Source of the DNA: Ligula intestinalis
Lineage: Eukaryota; Platyhelminthes; Cestoda; Diphyllobothriidea; Diphyllobothriidae
Assembly: GCA_036362985.1 (NCBI GenBank)
Contig: JAYGXS010000005.1
Span: forward strand, 2,529,055-2,593,054
Reading direction: 5' to 3'
DNA: 64,000 nt
The notes beneath the pieces were generated by a model. That model saw only the letters and a list, made by a program, of their open reading frames with translations. It was not told the origin of the DNA and made no database searches. Made by a program: the position numbers and the translations under genes. Positions 23,001 through 28,568 of this stretch are shown piece after piece (within the stretch, counting starts at the first letter, position 1; every line of letters begins with the position of its first letter).

Positions 23001-24861
23001 GTGGAACGCCCTCACCGTCAGTTGAAGTCCGCGTTGATGTCTCAACCTGCCCCGCACAACTGGAGCGACAACCTGCCGTTCATCCTCCTCGGCATTTGCT
23101 CAGCTGTTAAGGAAGACATTTAATGCACTGCTGCCGATCTCGTTTACGGCACATCACTCCGTTTACCTGGTGAGCTCGTGCAGTCTTCCTCCGTCGCCCC
23201 TGATGCCACAGCTGCAGCAACGCATGGCCGCACTGCACCAAATAGCCACACGACGCGTTTTCGTGCACGACGACTTGCACACAACCCCATTCGTGTTTGT
23301 CCAGCACGACGCAGTTCGCAGGCCCCTTTGCCAACCATACAATGGTCCCTTCAAAGTGCTTGAACGGAAGGGCAAATATTCTGTCATATTCTCGTTGCCT
23401 TGCTAATTTAGGTCAAGAGGTGTGGGCACTCGTTGGCGAACGTTCACCGTCCGCTAATGGAACTCAATTACCAGGGCCCGAGAAATAAGATGCAAAACAG
23501 AGTGGGGCAAGTGAGCACCGTTAGCGATTGGTAAATATATTCGGTAAGGAGTGTCAAACTTTTTTTTGTGTTGGCAGAACTATTAGCATTCAGAGAACGT
23601 TCGTCATTCAGAGCATCTGATAGTCAAAAGGTCGTTCCGCATGATTTACCTCGTGCTCAAGATTTACATCGTGAAAATTACAAACATTAAAACTGTCGTC
23701 GTCGAACGGTGTGTGGCAGACATCAGTATAAATGTTGAGTTTCAGCGTATTTCTCTTATCTTCGCTATATTCTGCATTTGATTTTCGCGGTTTGGGTAAG
23801 TCTTGCTGCCCGTTTCGTGCCTACTTCTTTAAGAAGTCGACACTGACAGAACTAAATATCAGAATCATTGTTCTACTTTTGTTATTTTAGCATCTTCTAT
23901 GTGCATATTTAAAAAAAGTGCGTTTTTTTCTGAGACCCTGGTTATTTGTGCGAGGCGTTTACTGACAGAATATTCTAAACAAGTCTGCTGTCGCTTTTAA
24001 GTAACTCACATGCATGCCGCCCTTGTGGGATACACGATCCACAAGGCGGAATAAAATGTTACCTCCATATTTACTCCTAACCCTGCTCCGCGTACCGGAA
24101 ACCTATTGAATTTTCAGTGTTTTGCATTTCTTTGTGTAGTGTCTTTTGCCGACAAATATTTCCTACGTTATCCGCTTCGCCTTCTCCTCTGTTTGCTGTA
24201 TATTAGCTTTTTAATTTCCCTTACTGATATTCGCTGTTTATTAAGAGAAATTACAGTTTCTACTAGTTAGGGCGGTGGTTTCCTACAAAATGGCGAGTTT
24301 TTACAGCTGACACCATTCTGTTTTCTTCCATTTATTCGCTATCACACACCCGTGCGTGCTTTTGTCTGCTTTCCCGGCAGATGTTCCGTTTTTTTTTCAA
24401 AATTCCATTTCGCATTAGTGCCGCTTGCAGCCTTATTGTTCTTCCTCTTCTTGTACGACTGAATTATTGAACTTTCTTACCTAAACCGACTAGTGTCAGC
24501 AATCTATTCATGCGCTTCATTCTCACCGACGGTTTGTCGTGTTTCCCTTGTTATAAACCGTCGTTGGTAGGTGTCAAGTTAACGGCTGACTACTGTTCAT
24601 CTAATCTCTCTTTGTCTCGGTAGTTTTGCATGCAAATATCCTCACTTGCTCGATTGGGGTGGATTGGCGGGTTTGAATGTAGAGCTATTTGTTTGTTTCT
24701 TTCGTTCTGCTTGCGATGCACTTTTAATACTCTCTTCTCCTTTTTAGCTGCAAGAGGGCACTGAGGGCCTTCCAATCGCAGTCCAGATCTCCGCCCTGCC
24801 CTGGCAAGATGAGCTCTGTCTGTATGCCATGTCCGAAGTGGAGGCAGCTGTTAGGACTTGA
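1932..24861 (+). CDS. FAAH: Fatty-acid amide hydrolase-like amidase, C-terminal part (5 exons seen, 5' end outside window)
   Basis: Spliced exons at 1932-2054, 5840-5962, 10668-10862, 12265-12678 and 24748-24861 read as a collinear match to the C-terminal half of animal FAAH, a membrane-associated serine hydrolase of the amidase-signature family that cleaves anandamide and other fatty-acid amides. Landmarks in order are a WGPLCKDT block, TVPPLL, LRIGYF, VRRAIL, VFADGG, IDPC, DVVLSP, PAGSLPSG, GLPIAVQ and ALPWQDELC. All sites are GT-AG and the last three joins keep phase 0. Spacing between landmarks agrees with the vertebrate protein to within a few residues as I recall it. The Ser-Ser-Lys catalytic residues lie in exons upstream of the window. 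The introns, up to 12.1 kb, carry most repeats of this region. The join from exon 2054 to 5840 has a phase conflict (see findings), so a micro-exon may be missing. A close amidase-signature paralogue cannot be excluded. Confidence 0.85.
2055..3460. other. Intron sequence without recognised feature
   Basis: Part of the intron between amidase exons. Open frames here are short, overlap on both strands and match nothing I recognise. If a missing micro-exon exists it lies somewhere between 2055 and 5839. Confidence 0.4.
3461..3519. repeat. Two poly-G tracts
   Basis: Runs of 10 G (3461-3470) and 12 G (3508-3519) separated by G-rich sequence, just 3' of the PLE endonuclease frame on the opposite strand. 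They could form G-quadruplexes and are prone to assembly error. Confidence 0.75.
3530..3973 (-). pseudogene. Penelope-like element GIY-YIG endonuclease fragment
   Basis: A 147-codon open frame shows the PLE endonuclease signature: a Cys-rich start (CVYEFTCSCGCKYIGRT near residues 46-62), then R..EH, then RLVDTGH and an EAAAIRRGKPELC stretch typical of the domain's end. In PLEs this domain follows the reverse transcriptase and nicks DNA for target-primed insertion. No reverse transcriptase is seen upstream on this strand; instead a hammerhead-like PLE end lies at 4094-4133. The copy is therefore a truncated or rearranged relic, although its frame is still open. It sits in an intron of the + strand amidase gene in antisense orientation. 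Confidence 0.8.
4040..4300 (-). mobile_element. PLE terminal region with hammerhead-like motif
   Basis: On the - strand, 4133-4094 reads as a stem-loop with perfect 7-bp arms GGATTCC/GGAATCC and loop CGAG, followed by GAAACGTC, the box that ends hammerhead ribozymes in Penelope-like elements, then an AATAAAAC tail. Similar blocks occur at 26202-26242 (-) and 52525-52565 (+). The expected core CTGATGA before the stem is altered to ATGATTCA, so cleavage is unlikely. At 4230-4290 a further block (CTGAACTGCTTCCTGGGACTC) recurs downstream of the motif at 52600, but in the opposite orientation, which indicates rearrangement. Confidence 0.65.
4375..4476 (+). repeat. Dispersed repeat, related to 9728-9965
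   Basis: The block TGTTGTAAATGTGGCCAAAGC continuing through ACGCCTTATGTGAG and AAGAAGAGCG recurs at 9730-9825. Downstream of both copies the similarity continues into the tandem unit described next. The family was not identified. Confidence 0.6.
4477..5552 (+). repeat. Two-unit direct tandem repeat of about 500-570 bp
   Basis: Unit 1 is 4477-5046 and unit 2 is 5047-5552. Each begins GTTTTCTAGCGTAATT and ends CGCTAACTCCTCTT plus a variable tail. Shared internal blocks include GGTGTACCTGTGTCCATCGA, GGCGGATCGATAGCTGGCTG and CCCTATTCCTATGAATCATT. Unit 2 lacks about 60 bp of unit 1. A more diverged third relative lies at 9828-9965. The units look like tandem terminal repeats of a retroelement or a local duplication; no coding capacity is supported. 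Confidence 0.75.
5840..5962 (+). CDS. FAAH: FAAH-like exon (LRIGYF ... VRRAIL)
   Basis: The acceptor TTCTAG ends at 5839 and the donor GTAAGC starts at 5963. The 41-codon, phase-0 exon contains KLRIGYF, NPAVRRAILHTKEKL and ends KRGHE, matching the FAAH segment with LRVGYY and AMRRAVLETKQ. It joins in phase with 10668. Confidence 0.82.
5963..6439. other. Intron sequence without recognised feature
   Basis: Follows the GTAAGC donor. Short frames on both strands were examined and not recognised. Confidence 0.35.
6440..6670 (+). mobile_element. LINE reverse transcriptase fragment (N-terminal part)
   Basis: In one frame the sequence reads NRSREHFRELLN, and after a frameshift SELETALQRLKSRKA and NDNGIPAK. 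This resembles the segment of RTE-type LINE reverse transcriptases where WREHF..LLN precedes a helix and the GKAPG.DGIPAE motif. The catalytic palm is absent. It is a short, decayed insertion in an amidase intron. Confidence 0.55.
6671..7394. other. Intron sequence; 17-nt poly-G at 7322-7338
   Basis: The only clear element is the G17 run at 7322-7338. The open frames of 6767-7022 overlap on both strands and resemble nothing I know. Confidence 0.45.
7395..8527 (+). mobile_element. Penelope-like relic: endonuclease fragment flanked by direct repeats
   Basis: Two direct repeats of about 340-370 bp, 7395-7735 and 8158-8527, share blocks such as GGGCCAGTATTCA, GGCACGCAGTTCAGAGGAAG and GAGAA(T/C)TTCCAACTTGTTCA. 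Between them lies a GIY-YIG endonuclease remnant (7781-8073). Direct repeats around a PLE coding region match the pseudo-LTRs known from Penelope elements. The reverse transcriptase is missing, so this is an internally deleted copy or two partial copies in tandem. Confidence 0.6.
7781..8073 (+). pseudogene. PLE GIY-YIG endonuclease fragment
   Basis: The frame reads SKFIGRSTRHLEMRVRGHIP, then SSSILAHLVDTNH and a C-terminal ATAEAMAIRLANPVL. FIGRST corresponds to the YIGRT core, with R..GH in place of R..EH, and the rest parallels the copy at 3530-3973 (KRLVDTGH, EAAAIRRGKP). The N-terminal cysteines are lost. Key residues are altered, so it is probably inactive. Confidence 0.62.
8545..8955 (+). 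mobile_element. RTE-type LINE 3' fragment
   Basis: Broken frames read ISRTIQERLLSWYGHLF, matching the RTE C-terminal motif IQERRLRWFGHV, and further on NCRAWKSTIRDIIEAD, matching WR..IRDIIEAD. The DNA end (CATTGAGGCCGACTACATCAG) closely resembles the 3' end of the RTE element at 13595-17065, so it is the same family. The 5' part is missing, as is usual for 5'-truncated LINE insertions. Confidence 0.65.
8956..9727. other. No supported feature
   Basis: The GC content is moderate and there are several short overlapping frames on both strands. None shows a recognisable motif. It may be an unrecognised old repeat. Confidence 0.35.
9728..9965 (+). repeat. Diverged third copy of the 4375-5046 repeat
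   Basis: Begins CATGTTGTAAATGTGGCCAAAG as at 4380, keeps CGCCTTATGTGAG and AACAAGAAGAGCG, then weakly follows the start of the tandem unit (TAAGCGAACG, TAGATCAATTAGA, GGCACGAC). It shows that the repeat at 4.4-5.5 kb is a dispersed family. Confidence 0.5.
9966..10667. other. Intron sequence without recognised feature
   Basis: Contains a G-rich stretch near 10120-10180 and ends in a pyrimidine-rich acceptor for the exon at 10668. Nothing else is supported. Confidence 0.35.
10668..10862 (+). CDS. FAAH: FAAH-like exon (VFADGG ... IDPC)
   Basis: The acceptor CTCCAG ends at 10667 and the donor GTAAAC starts at 10863. The exon is 65 codons in phase 0. It reads VIEWRPPF, FLDAVFADGG, YDEIDPCILG and ends MWLKLLMIL, matching the FAAH stretch with LFSDGG and VDPCLG. 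Ending here and joining to 12265 gives an IDPC-to-VVLSP distance of 79 residues, close to the 77 of the vertebrate enzyme as I recall it. A later GT at 10911 is possible but fits worse. Confidence 0.82.
10863..12264. other. Intron with (GGT)n microsatellite at 11422-11440
   Basis: The GGT run is the only clear element. A frame at 10976-11089 has plausible splice sites but is not needed by the amidase alignment. Confidence 0.45.
12265..12678 (+). CDS. FAAH: FAAH-like exon (DVVLSP ... PAGSLPSG)
   Basis: The acceptor TTTCCAG ends at 12264 and the donor GTAAGT starts at 12679. The 138-codon, phase-0 exon contains FKARFFEAWRQAGIDVVLSP, then FANLANLLGIPAGSLPSGLY and DEAAYYDDYG. These match the FAAH segments VYRKTVIAQWRALDLDVVLTP, LYNCLDFPAGVVP and the DEAQMEHY region. 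Its GC content is clearly higher than the flanking introns. Confidence 0.88.
12679..13165. other. Start of the 12.1-kb amidase intron
   Basis: A second acceptor (TTTGCAG, AG at 12726-12727) would make a 49-nt intron and a short phase-0 exon from 12728; this is treated as a finding and not annotated as coding. Otherwise no feature is seen. Confidence 0.4.
13166..13579 (+). repeat. Repeat unit S, copy 1, split by a PLE-end insertion
   Basis: Blocks CTTCTAAAATGTTTATGATAT, AAAAGTCACATAATTTCTTTA, AATATTCAACAATATT, GAATTTATTTGTAGACAAA and TACGCTACAGCAG recur in the same order at 17066-17222 and 17796-17970. Between the ACAATATT and CATTGATTGAG blocks of this copy sits an inserted hairpin with a hammerhead-like motif (13283-13460). 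The family is AT-rich and was not identified. Confidence 0.6.
13283..13460 (+). mobile_element. Hammerhead-like PLE fragment inside a 30-bp inverted repeat
   Basis: The left arm 13283-13315 (CAATATTCCTTACATCATCC followed by CCGGAAGAG) is the near-perfect complement of 13432-13460. In the loop, 13350-13389 reads GCT-CTGACGA-stem II-GAAACGTC-AGC: the two conserved boxes of a type I hammerhead ribozyme, with a 3-bp stem I (GCT/AGC) and a weak stem II. GAAACGTC is also found in the other PLE ends of this window. The core matches the CUGANGA consensus, making it one of the two best-preserved cores here. Confidence 0.6.
13710..14224 (-). pseudogene. RTE C-terminal region
   Basis: Reads VYRASVRSVLLFGCECW-like fragments across frames, then EDERRLEVFDHQCLRTILRV at about 14050-13990 and further pieces toward DIIE at the 3' end. 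This C-terminal segment is shared with the RTE fragment at 8545-8955. Frameshifts split it into at least two frames. Confidence 0.7.
14261..15413 (-). pseudogene. RTE reverse transcriptase
   Basis: One 310-codon frame (15413-14481) carries LLNFDEQ, NNKACGEDCIPAEIYK, CENYRGISLIDVAAKIF, NQAGFRVGRGCADQIF, CCVDFAAAFNSIH and VRQGCVLSPILFN. After a frameshift the next frame (14554-14261) carries DYADDITLLA, the intact catalytic YADD, and NSGKTKFF. In the first catalytic motif DFAAAFN has Asn where many relatives have Asp, a second sign of decay besides the frameshift. Confidence 0.85.
15933..16560 (-). pseudogene. RTE endonuclease domain (APE type)
   Basis: The start of the domain reads LGIGCWNVRTFLEPG (about 16545-16500), a hallmark of RTE proteins, followed by a stop. 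The next frame (16376-15933) contains SGRHGVAISLSEEANRALLA, then VSVHAPTS, LLIVAGDWNGRTG and NGERMLQFAEQNRL. GDWN corresponds to the GDFN catalytic motif. The domain would nick target DNA to prime reverse transcription. At least one in-frame stop interrupts it. Confidence 0.8.
17066..17222 (+). repeat. Repeat unit S, copy 2
   Basis: Starts in the RTE target duplication and contains CTTCTAACATGTTTAAGATAT, AAAGTAACATAATTTCTTTA, TTCAGCAATATC, TTTGCAAACAAAGTTGAACA and TACGCCGCAGCAG. Removing the RTE element would join copy 1 directly to this copy, so the units were tandem before the insertion. Confidence 0.6.
17240..17545 (-). repeat. Repeat R, copy 1 (possible relic coding block)
   Basis: About 300 bp similar to 19555-19890. 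On the - strand an 84-codon frame reads CQLCPYCQSKEVPHINRLQL, then TRASN and SHRTA..YNDLLRRC. The second copy keeps VPHIDRLHLTRASN and HRRSDRTA..NND, with a stop. Conservation at the protein level, not only the DNA level, suggests a decayed open frame of an unidentified element. Confidence 0.5.
17725..17795 (+). mobile_element. LINE 3' terminus with (CTGAA)n tail
   Basis: AAAAAGGGAGTTCAAAGG, TTTACCTATATTTTCC and AATAAAA, then ACTGAACTGAACTGAACTG. The same end occurs in reverse orientation at 61052-61125 with a TTGAC-type tail. Such pentanucleotide tails mark the 3' ends of CR1-like LINEs. The body of this copy is not recognisable. Confidence 0.55.
17796..17970 (+). repeat. Repeat unit S, copy 3
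   Basis: Contains CTTTCAAAGTTGCATA, AATATTCAGCAATATTTGTTA, AATTTATTTGTAAACAAA and TACACTACAGCAG in the same order as copies 1 and 2. It is separated from copy 2 by repeat R and a LINE end. Confidence 0.5.
17971..19554. other. AT-rich intron sequence
   Basis: Strongly AT-rich, with only short chance frames. The 79-codon frame at 19155-19394 shows no recognisable motif. Confidence 0.4.
19555..19890 (-). repeat. Repeat R, copy 2
   Basis: Shares GTTTGAGGCGCGCGTAAG, GTGGAGCCGATCGATGTGCG, TGTAAGGACAC and CTATGGCCTGGTAGAGCCTG with copy 1 at 17240-17545. The - strand frame matching copy 1 (VPHIDRLHLTRASN) is interrupted by a TGA. Confidence 0.55.
19935..20270 (+). mobile_element. Tc1/mariner transposase relic, C-terminal part
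   Basis: At about 20085-20135 the frame reads DLNPVENLWSILGNVVDE, the Tc1/mariner motif that carries the last catalytic acidic residue. It is followed in another frame by CLLDSWRKIPLETLQSLI and NRIEAVVKVK, typical of the Tc1 C-terminus. An upstream segment (MKRGRLLKLQEYLSG) fits the preceding region. Frames are broken and no terminal inverted repeats were found. Confidence 0.65.
20271..21540. other. Intron sequence without recognised feature
   Basis: AT-rich, with no frame or repeat recognised apart from the hairpins that begin at 21540. Confidence 0.4.
21540..21602. repeat. Two adjacent perfect hairpins
   Basis: Positions 21540-21557 form an 8-bp stem with a 2-nt loop (GGTCTCT-AC-AGAGACC core). 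Positions 21572-21580 (GCTGGTAAT) pair perfectly with 21594-21602 around a 13-nt loop. They lie shortly before the Gypsy fragment and may belong to an unidentified short element. Confidence 0.55.
21669..23392 (+). mobile_element. Ty3/Gypsy pol fragment (RNase H and integrase), no LTRs
   Basis: From CCAGAGAAGGTGC onward the DNA closely matches 40035-41780 of the LTR-bearing copy. It encodes the end of the RT connection (LTDLLKSKAKLLQL), RNase H (ILTTDASNIAVGAVLQQQ; VVADALSRPEV), the integrase zinc region (FHSLSHPGVRAGQKL; CLACQKNK) and the integrase core (HVHMDLVGPLP; LTTDSGSQFTS; SNGIVERPH), then PYNGPFKVLE of the C-terminal module. Both ends are truncated and no LTR is present. A 2-bp deletion near 22048 is private to this copy; two integrase-region frame breaks are shared with the other copy. 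It lies in the last intron of the amidase gene, in sense orientation. Confidence 0.88.
23393..24747. other. Intron sequence without recognised feature
   Basis: AT-rich, ending in the pyrimidine tract and TTTTTAG acceptor of the last amidase exon. No repeat or frame was recognised. Confidence 0.4.
24748..24861 (+). CDS. FAAH: FAAH-like last exon with stop codon
   Basis: The acceptor TTTTTAG ends at 24747. The phase-0 exon reads LQEGTEGLPIAVQISALPWQ, then DELCLYAMSEVEAAVRT and TGA at 24859-24861. It matches the FAAH C-terminus with GLPVAVQCVALPWQEELCL. Joined directly to 12678, the spacing from the DEAA motif to GLP is 29-30 residues in both this and the vertebrate protein as I recall it. No clear AATAAA was noted close downstream. 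Confidence 0.88.
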   Translation: MQEGTEGLPIAVQISALPWQDELCLYAMSEVEAAVRT

Positions 24862-25140
24862 TACACTCTAGCAACTTCACTTTAAGTTCTTCTCAATTCG
24901 TCTCTCGCTCTCGCTATTTCTCTCAGACATACTCCTACATTCTCCTTTATACATGATTCTTTAGCTCGGTGTTTGCGACTTTTTACCATGATGGATGTTA
25001 ACTTTCGATACACATGTAACATTTTGCTAATCACCTGCCCTTTTATTTGTCCTCCTCCCCGAGACGATTCTTCTGCTTTCGTAGTTTACTCTGATAAAGG
25101 ATTCTGGCTGGCCAACTTATTCTGACTGTGTTGTGTTCAT

Positions 25141-25755
25141 GCTGCTTGTAAAAAGGCACGTTCCATGCAAGGCATATTTTCCACGTTTTTATATTATAGT
25201 GTTAGTCAGACTGACGTCTGCTTTGTTGTTTGTTTCCAGTCGATGTCTGTAAGTGGTTTGAGTCTGCTTTTTCTTTCTCGAAACTCACTCAAATGGAAGG
25301 GGTAAACGTTTCAATTTGTATGGTTCTAAACCTTACTATGCAGGTCCTTTTACTTTCATACTATTGTGGTCGGCGTATTTCGCCAATGGGGACAGCTAAT
25401 GCACATATACTTTCGTGACCGATGTCAACTAACTTCACTTCATTTCGCTGCTTGAAAAAGACGCGTTCCATGCAGGGCCTACTTTCCTTCTTTTAGTATT
25501 ACAGCGTTAGTCAAATTGTCGCCTTCTTGGTTACTTGTTTAAGCTGATATCTCTCTAGGCGGTTTGAGTCTTCTTTCTTGAAATCCACTGGAAGCCACCC
25601 ATTGAACCTAATCGAAGAAGTATACGTTTGTAATTGCATGGTTGTATAGTTTACTATTTAGGTCCTTTTACTTGGAAACCACTGTGGTCGGCGTATATTC
25701 CCGATGGGGACGGCTGATGAAAATATACATTCATGACCGATTCCGATCAGAGGGC
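25141..25755 (+). repeat. Two-unit tandem repeat, period about 306 bp
   Basis: Unit 1 is 25141-25446 and unit 2 is 25447-25755. Both start GCTGCTTG(T)AAAAAG, then GCGTTCCATGCA, GTTAGTCA, GGTTTGAGTC, GGTCCTTTTACTT, TGTGGTCGGCGTAT and GATGGGGACGGCT-like blocks. A partial third match (ACTGATGTCAACTGACTTCA) lies at 25860. It lies immediately 3' of the amidase stop codon, possibly in the 3' UTR. No coding capacity is seen. Confidence 0.65.
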
Positions 25756-26139
25756 CTAGACTACGTCTTTCCGATTCTCCAGGAATCCTGTGAAGTCGTG
25801 ACCTGCTGGCAACTTGAAAATTTGAATGTATTTATAGTGGTTTAAATATTAGCCTTTTTACTGACTGATGTCAACTGACTTCAGTAGGAACGATAACCGG
25901 TATCAAAGTTTACTGTGTCGTTTGGGATTTTGATTCTGACAGAACAATCACCTGAGAGCCCAGCTCCAGTCTGGCCCCCTTGGTCATTTTGGGAGCCTTG
26001 TGATTTGAAACCTTTGTCGCTGCGGCGTGACCTTATATACCCACGGACGATTACGCTGGTTATCACAGAACGGTTGATAACCCGGAAATAACCACTCATT
26101 TCATACTTTTGTCGTCGGGTGAGAATTTGTACCTAATAA
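25756..26139. other. Intergenic sequence without recognised feature
   Basis: The - strand frame 25881-26099 shows no recognisable domain. Confidence 0.35.
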
Positions 26140-26335
26140 AAGCTGACTTCCAGGAAGCAATTAAGAAGAAGAAGCGATCAATGGAACAAAAGGTTTATTG
26201 TCCTGACGTTTCGGATTCCCTCTGGAATCCTTAGTCATAGGTAATAGTAGAATAGTGTAAGACATGCGCAGCTGAGAGGGAAAGATGGATAGATTACACG
26301 GTATTTAGAGTTCGTAGCGGTCACCCGCATGCATA
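26140..26335 (-). mobile_element. PLE terminal region with hammerhead-like motif
   Basis: On the - strand 26242-26202 reads ACCT, ATGACTAA, a perfect 7-bp stem GGATTCC-AGAG-GGAATCC, GAAACGTC and AGGAC, then AATAAACC. CCT/AGG can form stem I. The core differs from CUGANGA at the first position and at the catalytic G. The flanks, to 26335, resemble 4085-4250 (ATGCGCAGCTGAG, CACGGTATTTAGAGTTCGTAG). Immediately after it a + strand LINE begins, so two elements are juxtaposed. Confidence 0.65.
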
Positions 26336-26388
26336 CTTGAAGAGAGCCAATTGGGCAAGGTTTATGACCGAATGCGAAGCCGAGATCG

Positions 26389-28019
26389 ATGGCCTACCAC
26401 CTTTTGCTAGCTAATTCAATCACCCCCGATTGCTGGCGCCAATCGATCATCATCCCCCTGGTCAAAGTGGGCAACGACTTCAGCCTACCGACCCCTCATC
26501 GCCCAATTGTCCTCCCTAGTCCATTGGCGAGGATCATGGAACGGCTAATTCACCCAATTCTGACGTCTGCGGCGGAACTGTCTTGCCACCAACATGGTTT
26601 CCGATCGGGAAGTGGGACTAAAACGGCGCTATTTGAGCTCATCGACGCCATCCTCGAGGGCTTCAATCAACAGAAGTCCGCTTTGCGGACCGTAGCAGTC
26701 TCAAGTGACCTATCACGAGCCTTCGACTGTGCCCACCACGATCAGCTTCTGAAAGACTTGGTCTCTGAACGTTCCGACTGGCTTGACCCGATGGTTGGCG
26801 GCCTACGTCCGGGCCGTCACGATCGTGTCCTTTTCCGGGGCGCGCTTTCTAAGCCCCGTAAGCAGACCTGCAGCGTCCCTCAAGACTCTGTGCGTAGCCC
26901 GACGCTCTTTAGCATCTACATGCGAGAGTTTCCACTTCCCCGGGCACCTGCGCAAGTGGTATCGTACGTGGACAATGTTAGGTTCTTCTGCCGACACCAT
27001 CACATCGATCAGGCTGCACAGCTCCTCACAGAGTTCACGCCTGATGTCTATAACTTCTTCACTCAGCGCAGAATGACGATCTCAGCAGCCAAGTCGTCTG
27101 TAACTGTTCTCAGTTTGGTTCCAAAGTAGGTTAATCGTTACCTGGCTATCACCATCAACGGTGCGTCTTTACTGCTCGTCCACAGGCCCAAGATCCTTGG
27201 CGTGCGTTTCGATCCACTTTTCACGTTGGCGGACCATGCCAGGGAGGCCACAGGCCAAGTAAGCTGCTGCACCAAAGTCTTCAATGCTCTAGCAGGCAAA
27301 TCCTGGGGCTGCGCAGAGGAAACTTTGACGAGTAAATTCAAGGCGCTGACCAAGCCTCACCTCACTTATGCGGCACCAATCTGGTCTCCTACGAGGAGCT
27401 CTTTTAGCTTGCGTCACCTCCAGTCAGCACAGAACGCTACCCTCCGCACGACCACGGGTTGCTCTATGATGTCGCCTATGGATCACCTTCATGCAGAGGC
27501 TTCTGTCCTGCCGGTCGCCCATCACAACACACTCCTAAGCCAGCAGTTCTGGTGGACTTGTTTGCAACCCGGTCATCCAAATCACCGTTGCAACGCTCCT
27601 GAGGCCAGCCGTCAATTCCAGTTCTCCACAAGGAAACTGTTGCCTCGTCCCTCTCAGATCTACCCGTTGATAGCTCTGCCACCAAAGCAGGTTTCCAGCG
27701 TCCCCACCAGAGAGCCGTTGTCGATGAGAAACAAGGTTGCCATCCCCCCCGGTCCTTTTGGGTGGCTATCCACCTCAGAATGCGGCTTCAGGGAAACATC
27801 TGCCGAGTCACTCGCTGTACTCTGGCTCAACTGCGCAGTGGCTGCTCAATGGTCCTCTGGCAGTATCAACATCGGCTTGATCCGTCCACATCCAACTGCG
27901 GTGCTTCTCCGCATGACTGTCAGTATCTGTTCGGCTGCAGTTCCCGCCAGGCACCTACCTCATTCCCGCGGACCTTTGGCTTAAGCCGGGCTAGGTCTCA
28001 GCTTTTCTCCGTCTCTTAA
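26389..28019 (+). mobile_element. Jockey-superclade LINE, reverse transcriptase and C-terminus, broken
   Basis: The frame 26389-27127 carries WRQSIIIPLVKVGND, HRPIVLPSPLARIMERLI, CHQHGFRSGSGTKTALFE and VSSDLSRAFDCAHHDQLL, then SYVDNVRFF where the catalytic YADD would be (second Asp replaced by Asn). An in-frame TAG at 27127 is followed in the same frame by LGVRFDPLFTLADHAREATG and HLTYAAPIWSPTRSS, typical of the post-RT region. A frameshift near 27760 leads to RCTLAQLRSGCSMVL and CQYLFGC, which align with the fragment at 30062-30617. The 5' part including the endonuclease is missing. Confidence 0.8.
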
Positions 28020-28526
28020 CTACTACCAGTTTGGATTCCAGACCCCAAAAATGGGCTACGACATACATACGTTTGCGGAAAGAGTGGCCGGTCCACGCAT
28101 CCTATGACAGCAACGGCGCTTTAGGCAACTACTCAGGCCTCCCTCTGATTGTTTTGCGATAATTGCACCCCGAGATATGTGGGCTTACCTCTTTACCGAA
28201 ACCGGTAGTTGTGAAATTCGAGTAATCCCTTCTTCAGTTTGGATATAGCGTTCAAGGAAAGGTGGTTTTCGGTAAGCTGTCAAACAGAATTACTGCCACG
28301 CAGGACGAAAGCTAATACGATCAATGATGCGAGACGAAGGGGGCGGTGGACTTGAAGGCGCTGAAATAGTGTCTTTCCCAGGTTAGACACATATTATCGA
28401 AAGCAGTCAAAAGGGTAACCAACAGGTTATTTAGTGAATCAATAATACAATAAACAAAACGGCACGGAGCAAACCGGAGAATATTGTATCACAGTGCCCT
28501 CAACTGTGCGATGTGCTACCAGATTG

Positions 28527-28552
28527 ACACCACACACACATACACACACACC
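28527..28552. repeat. (CA)n microsatellite
   Basis: An interrupted CA run just downstream of the EMC8/9 stop codon on the opposite strand. Confidence 0.8.
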
Positions 28553-28568
28553 AATATGTACAACACAG

